Origin: Prorocentrum cordatum
Lineage: Eukaryota; Sar; Dinophyceae; Prorocentrales; Prorocentraceae
Length of the DNA: 25,364 nucleotides
NCBI GenBank assembly: GCA_963575745.1
Contig: CAUYUJ010012114.1
Location: 412,568-437,931 of the forward strand
Direction of reading: 5' to 3'
The position numbers were made by a program, and so were the translations under genes. The notes under the pieces were generated by a model that was not told where the DNA came from, did not search any database, and saw only the letters and a program-made list of their open reading frames with translations. Positions 24,518 to 25,364 of the stretch are shown here, one piece after another; positions within the stretch are counted from its first letter, which is position 1; each line of letters starts with the position of its first letter.

Positions 24518-25132
24518 TCATCGTGGACCATCCTCACGAACCGGCAGCGGCCGGCATGGACCATGACCAAGATCGCATTGACAAAATCCTGCGACATCTT
24601 GGTCATGTCCCCGATTTTCTTCCCTCGATCCTCGTCGTCGCCCGCGTCCTCCCCGCAGGACGCATCGCAGCCGGGCGGGATGAAGGAGCCCGCCATGCCC
24701 GGGCGTTGCCGGAGATGCCCTCGGCCCGATGAGCCCAGAACGCTCCCTGAAAAAGCTCCCGCGGCCTGCACGACGACCCCCGGGGCCCCAACGCGGGCGG
24801 CAGGCTGGAAGGGAAGACCTCGGGCCGGCGAGGACGCCTCCGCCAACGCCCGACATGCGCCCAGCTGCGGCCGCCGCCTGCGGAGGCGTCGCCGCTGGCT
24901 TCCTGGCAGCGGCCGCCGGCTTCTTCTTGGCGGCCCCCCCGCCGCCGCCCTGGGGCCCTGGGGCCGCGTCGGCGGCGGAGTCGCCGCTGCCGACCGGCCT
25001 CCACTTGGGGGCGGCAACCCCGCCCTTCTTCCTGCCCATGGGGCGGGGGCCGCGTGAAGGCCCGGGGGTGGGGCGGCGGAGCGCCCAAGCCGAGGCGGCT
25101 GAGGCGACAACGGGCAAAACAAGGAGGACCAT
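24518..25132 (-). CDS. Hypothetical protein with signal-peptide-like N-terminus (partial support)
   Basis: On the minus strand a frame starts MVLLVLPVVASAASAWALRR, a hydrophobic stretch with small residues that resembles a signal peptide. It continues with a Lys/Ala/Pro/Gly-rich segment (MGRKKGGVAAPKWRP, AAKKKPAAAARKPAATPP). Only the first ~85 codons look protein-like; beyond that composition becomes Arg/Gly-rich. A neighbouring frame (24496-24700) gives DRGKKIGDMTKMSQDFVNAI, which may be a later exon. No domain recognised. High GC makes chance open frames common here. Confidence 0.35.
   Translation of the reverse strand: MVLLVLPVVASAASAWALRRPTPGPSRGPRPMGRKKGGVAAPKWRPVGSGDSAADAAPGPQGGGGGAAKKKPAAAARKPAATPPQAAAAAGRMSGVGGGVLAGPRSSLPACRPRWGPGGRRAGRGSFFRERSGLIGPRASPATPGHGGLLHPARLRCVLRGGRGRRRGSREENRGHDQDVAGFCQCDLGHGPCRPLPVREDGPR
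24563..24606. repeat. Perfect 11-bp inverted repeat
   Basis: ATGACCAAGAT (24563-24573) and ATCTTGGTCAT (24596-24606) around a 22-bp loop. It lies within the minus-strand frame described above. Confidence 0.7.
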
Positions 25133-25181
25133 GACGGAAATTGCACCGATGGCGATGGCAACTGAGTGGTGCAGGAACGGC

Positions 25182-25364
25182 GGTAGTGGTGGTAGTGGTA
25201 GTGGTGGTAGTGGTAGTGGTGGTAGTGGTGGTAGTGGTGGTAGTGGTGGTAGTGGTGGTAGTAGTGGTGGTAGTGGTGGTAGTGGTGGTAGTGGTGGTAG
25301 TGGTGGTAGTGGTGGTAGTGGTGGTAGTGGTGGAGTGGTGGTGGTAGTGGTGGTAGTGGTGGTA
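25182..25364. repeat. GGTGGTAGT nonamer microsatellite, cut by window edge
   Basis: Nonamer GGTAGTGGT with occasional unit loss, running to the end of the window. The plus frame gives poly-Val, the others Gly/Ser; not coding. Confidence 0.95.

Noticed and set aside
23427-24521. 364-codon minus-strand ORF with poly-Glu
   Set aside because: Its middle is the TCC tract read in reverse and its end overlaps the recombinase on the other strand.
1-25364. tRNA, rRNA or snRNA genes
   Set aside because: No conserved internal promoter boxes, cloverleaf arrangement or rRNA/U-snRNA core sequences recognised by eye on either strand; a covariance-model search would be needed to be certain.

Overview
The window looks like a piece of nuclear genome from a dinoflagellate (inference). 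It is GC-rich and packed with long microsatellites, satellites and foldback elements. It carries decayed non-LTR and tyrosine-recombinase (YR) retroelements and, apart from one isolated methyltransferase exon, shows almost no conventional genes. Nothing suggests a prokaryotic gene layout. Most long open frames are by-products of stop-free tandem repeats, so few are annotated as genes.

Left part (1-3435): a composite repeat unit occurs in two near-complete copies and a third partial one. Each has a degenerate ~40-bp tandem block, a short unique stretch, a CAA-type microsatellite and a conserved tail. The first copy is interrupted by a small non-LTR retrotransposon with a 15-bp target-site duplication and the 5' inversion expected of twin priming.

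Middle-left (3436-10670): three foldback/MITE-like element types (one with a second copy), TCC/GGA and CAA microsatellites, dispersed repeats and unassigned GC-rich DNA. The one host gene segment I can recognise is a minus-strand exon of a protein arginine methyltransferase-like enzyme (8820-9067). It abuts a GGA/TCC tract on one side and a plausible splice acceptor on the other.

Right part (10672-23560): remnants of one large YR (DIRS/Ngaro-like) retroelement on the + strand. In order they are reverse transcriptase, RNase H, a C5 cytosine methyltransferase-like domain, a central region with two Cys/His modules, and a 360-aa tyrosine recombinase. The recombinase overlaps the preceding frame by ATGA. 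RT, RNase H and methyltransferase are broken by frameshifts and substitutions at expected catalytic positions, while the recombinase frame is intact. About 6.4 kb of satellite DNA (11700 to ~18139) splits the RNase H domain. That insert holds a hairpin-bearing dispersed repeat, 75-bp, 11-bp and 27-bp tandem arrays, two GGACCCC heptamer arrays, a 1.27-kb CAGCCT hexamer array, and 73-bp, 245-bp and 137-bp duplications.

Right edge (23561-25364): GGA and TCC tracts in opposite orientation, a weakly supported minus-strand gene with a signal-peptide-like start, and a 9-bp microsatellite cut by the window edge.

The main biological interest is the retroelement that combines a YR integration module with a cytosine-methyltransferase-like domain and a repeated Cys/His module. 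Retrotransposons carrying DNA methyltransferases have been reported in dinoflagellates; whether this architecture matches a described family needs a database search.
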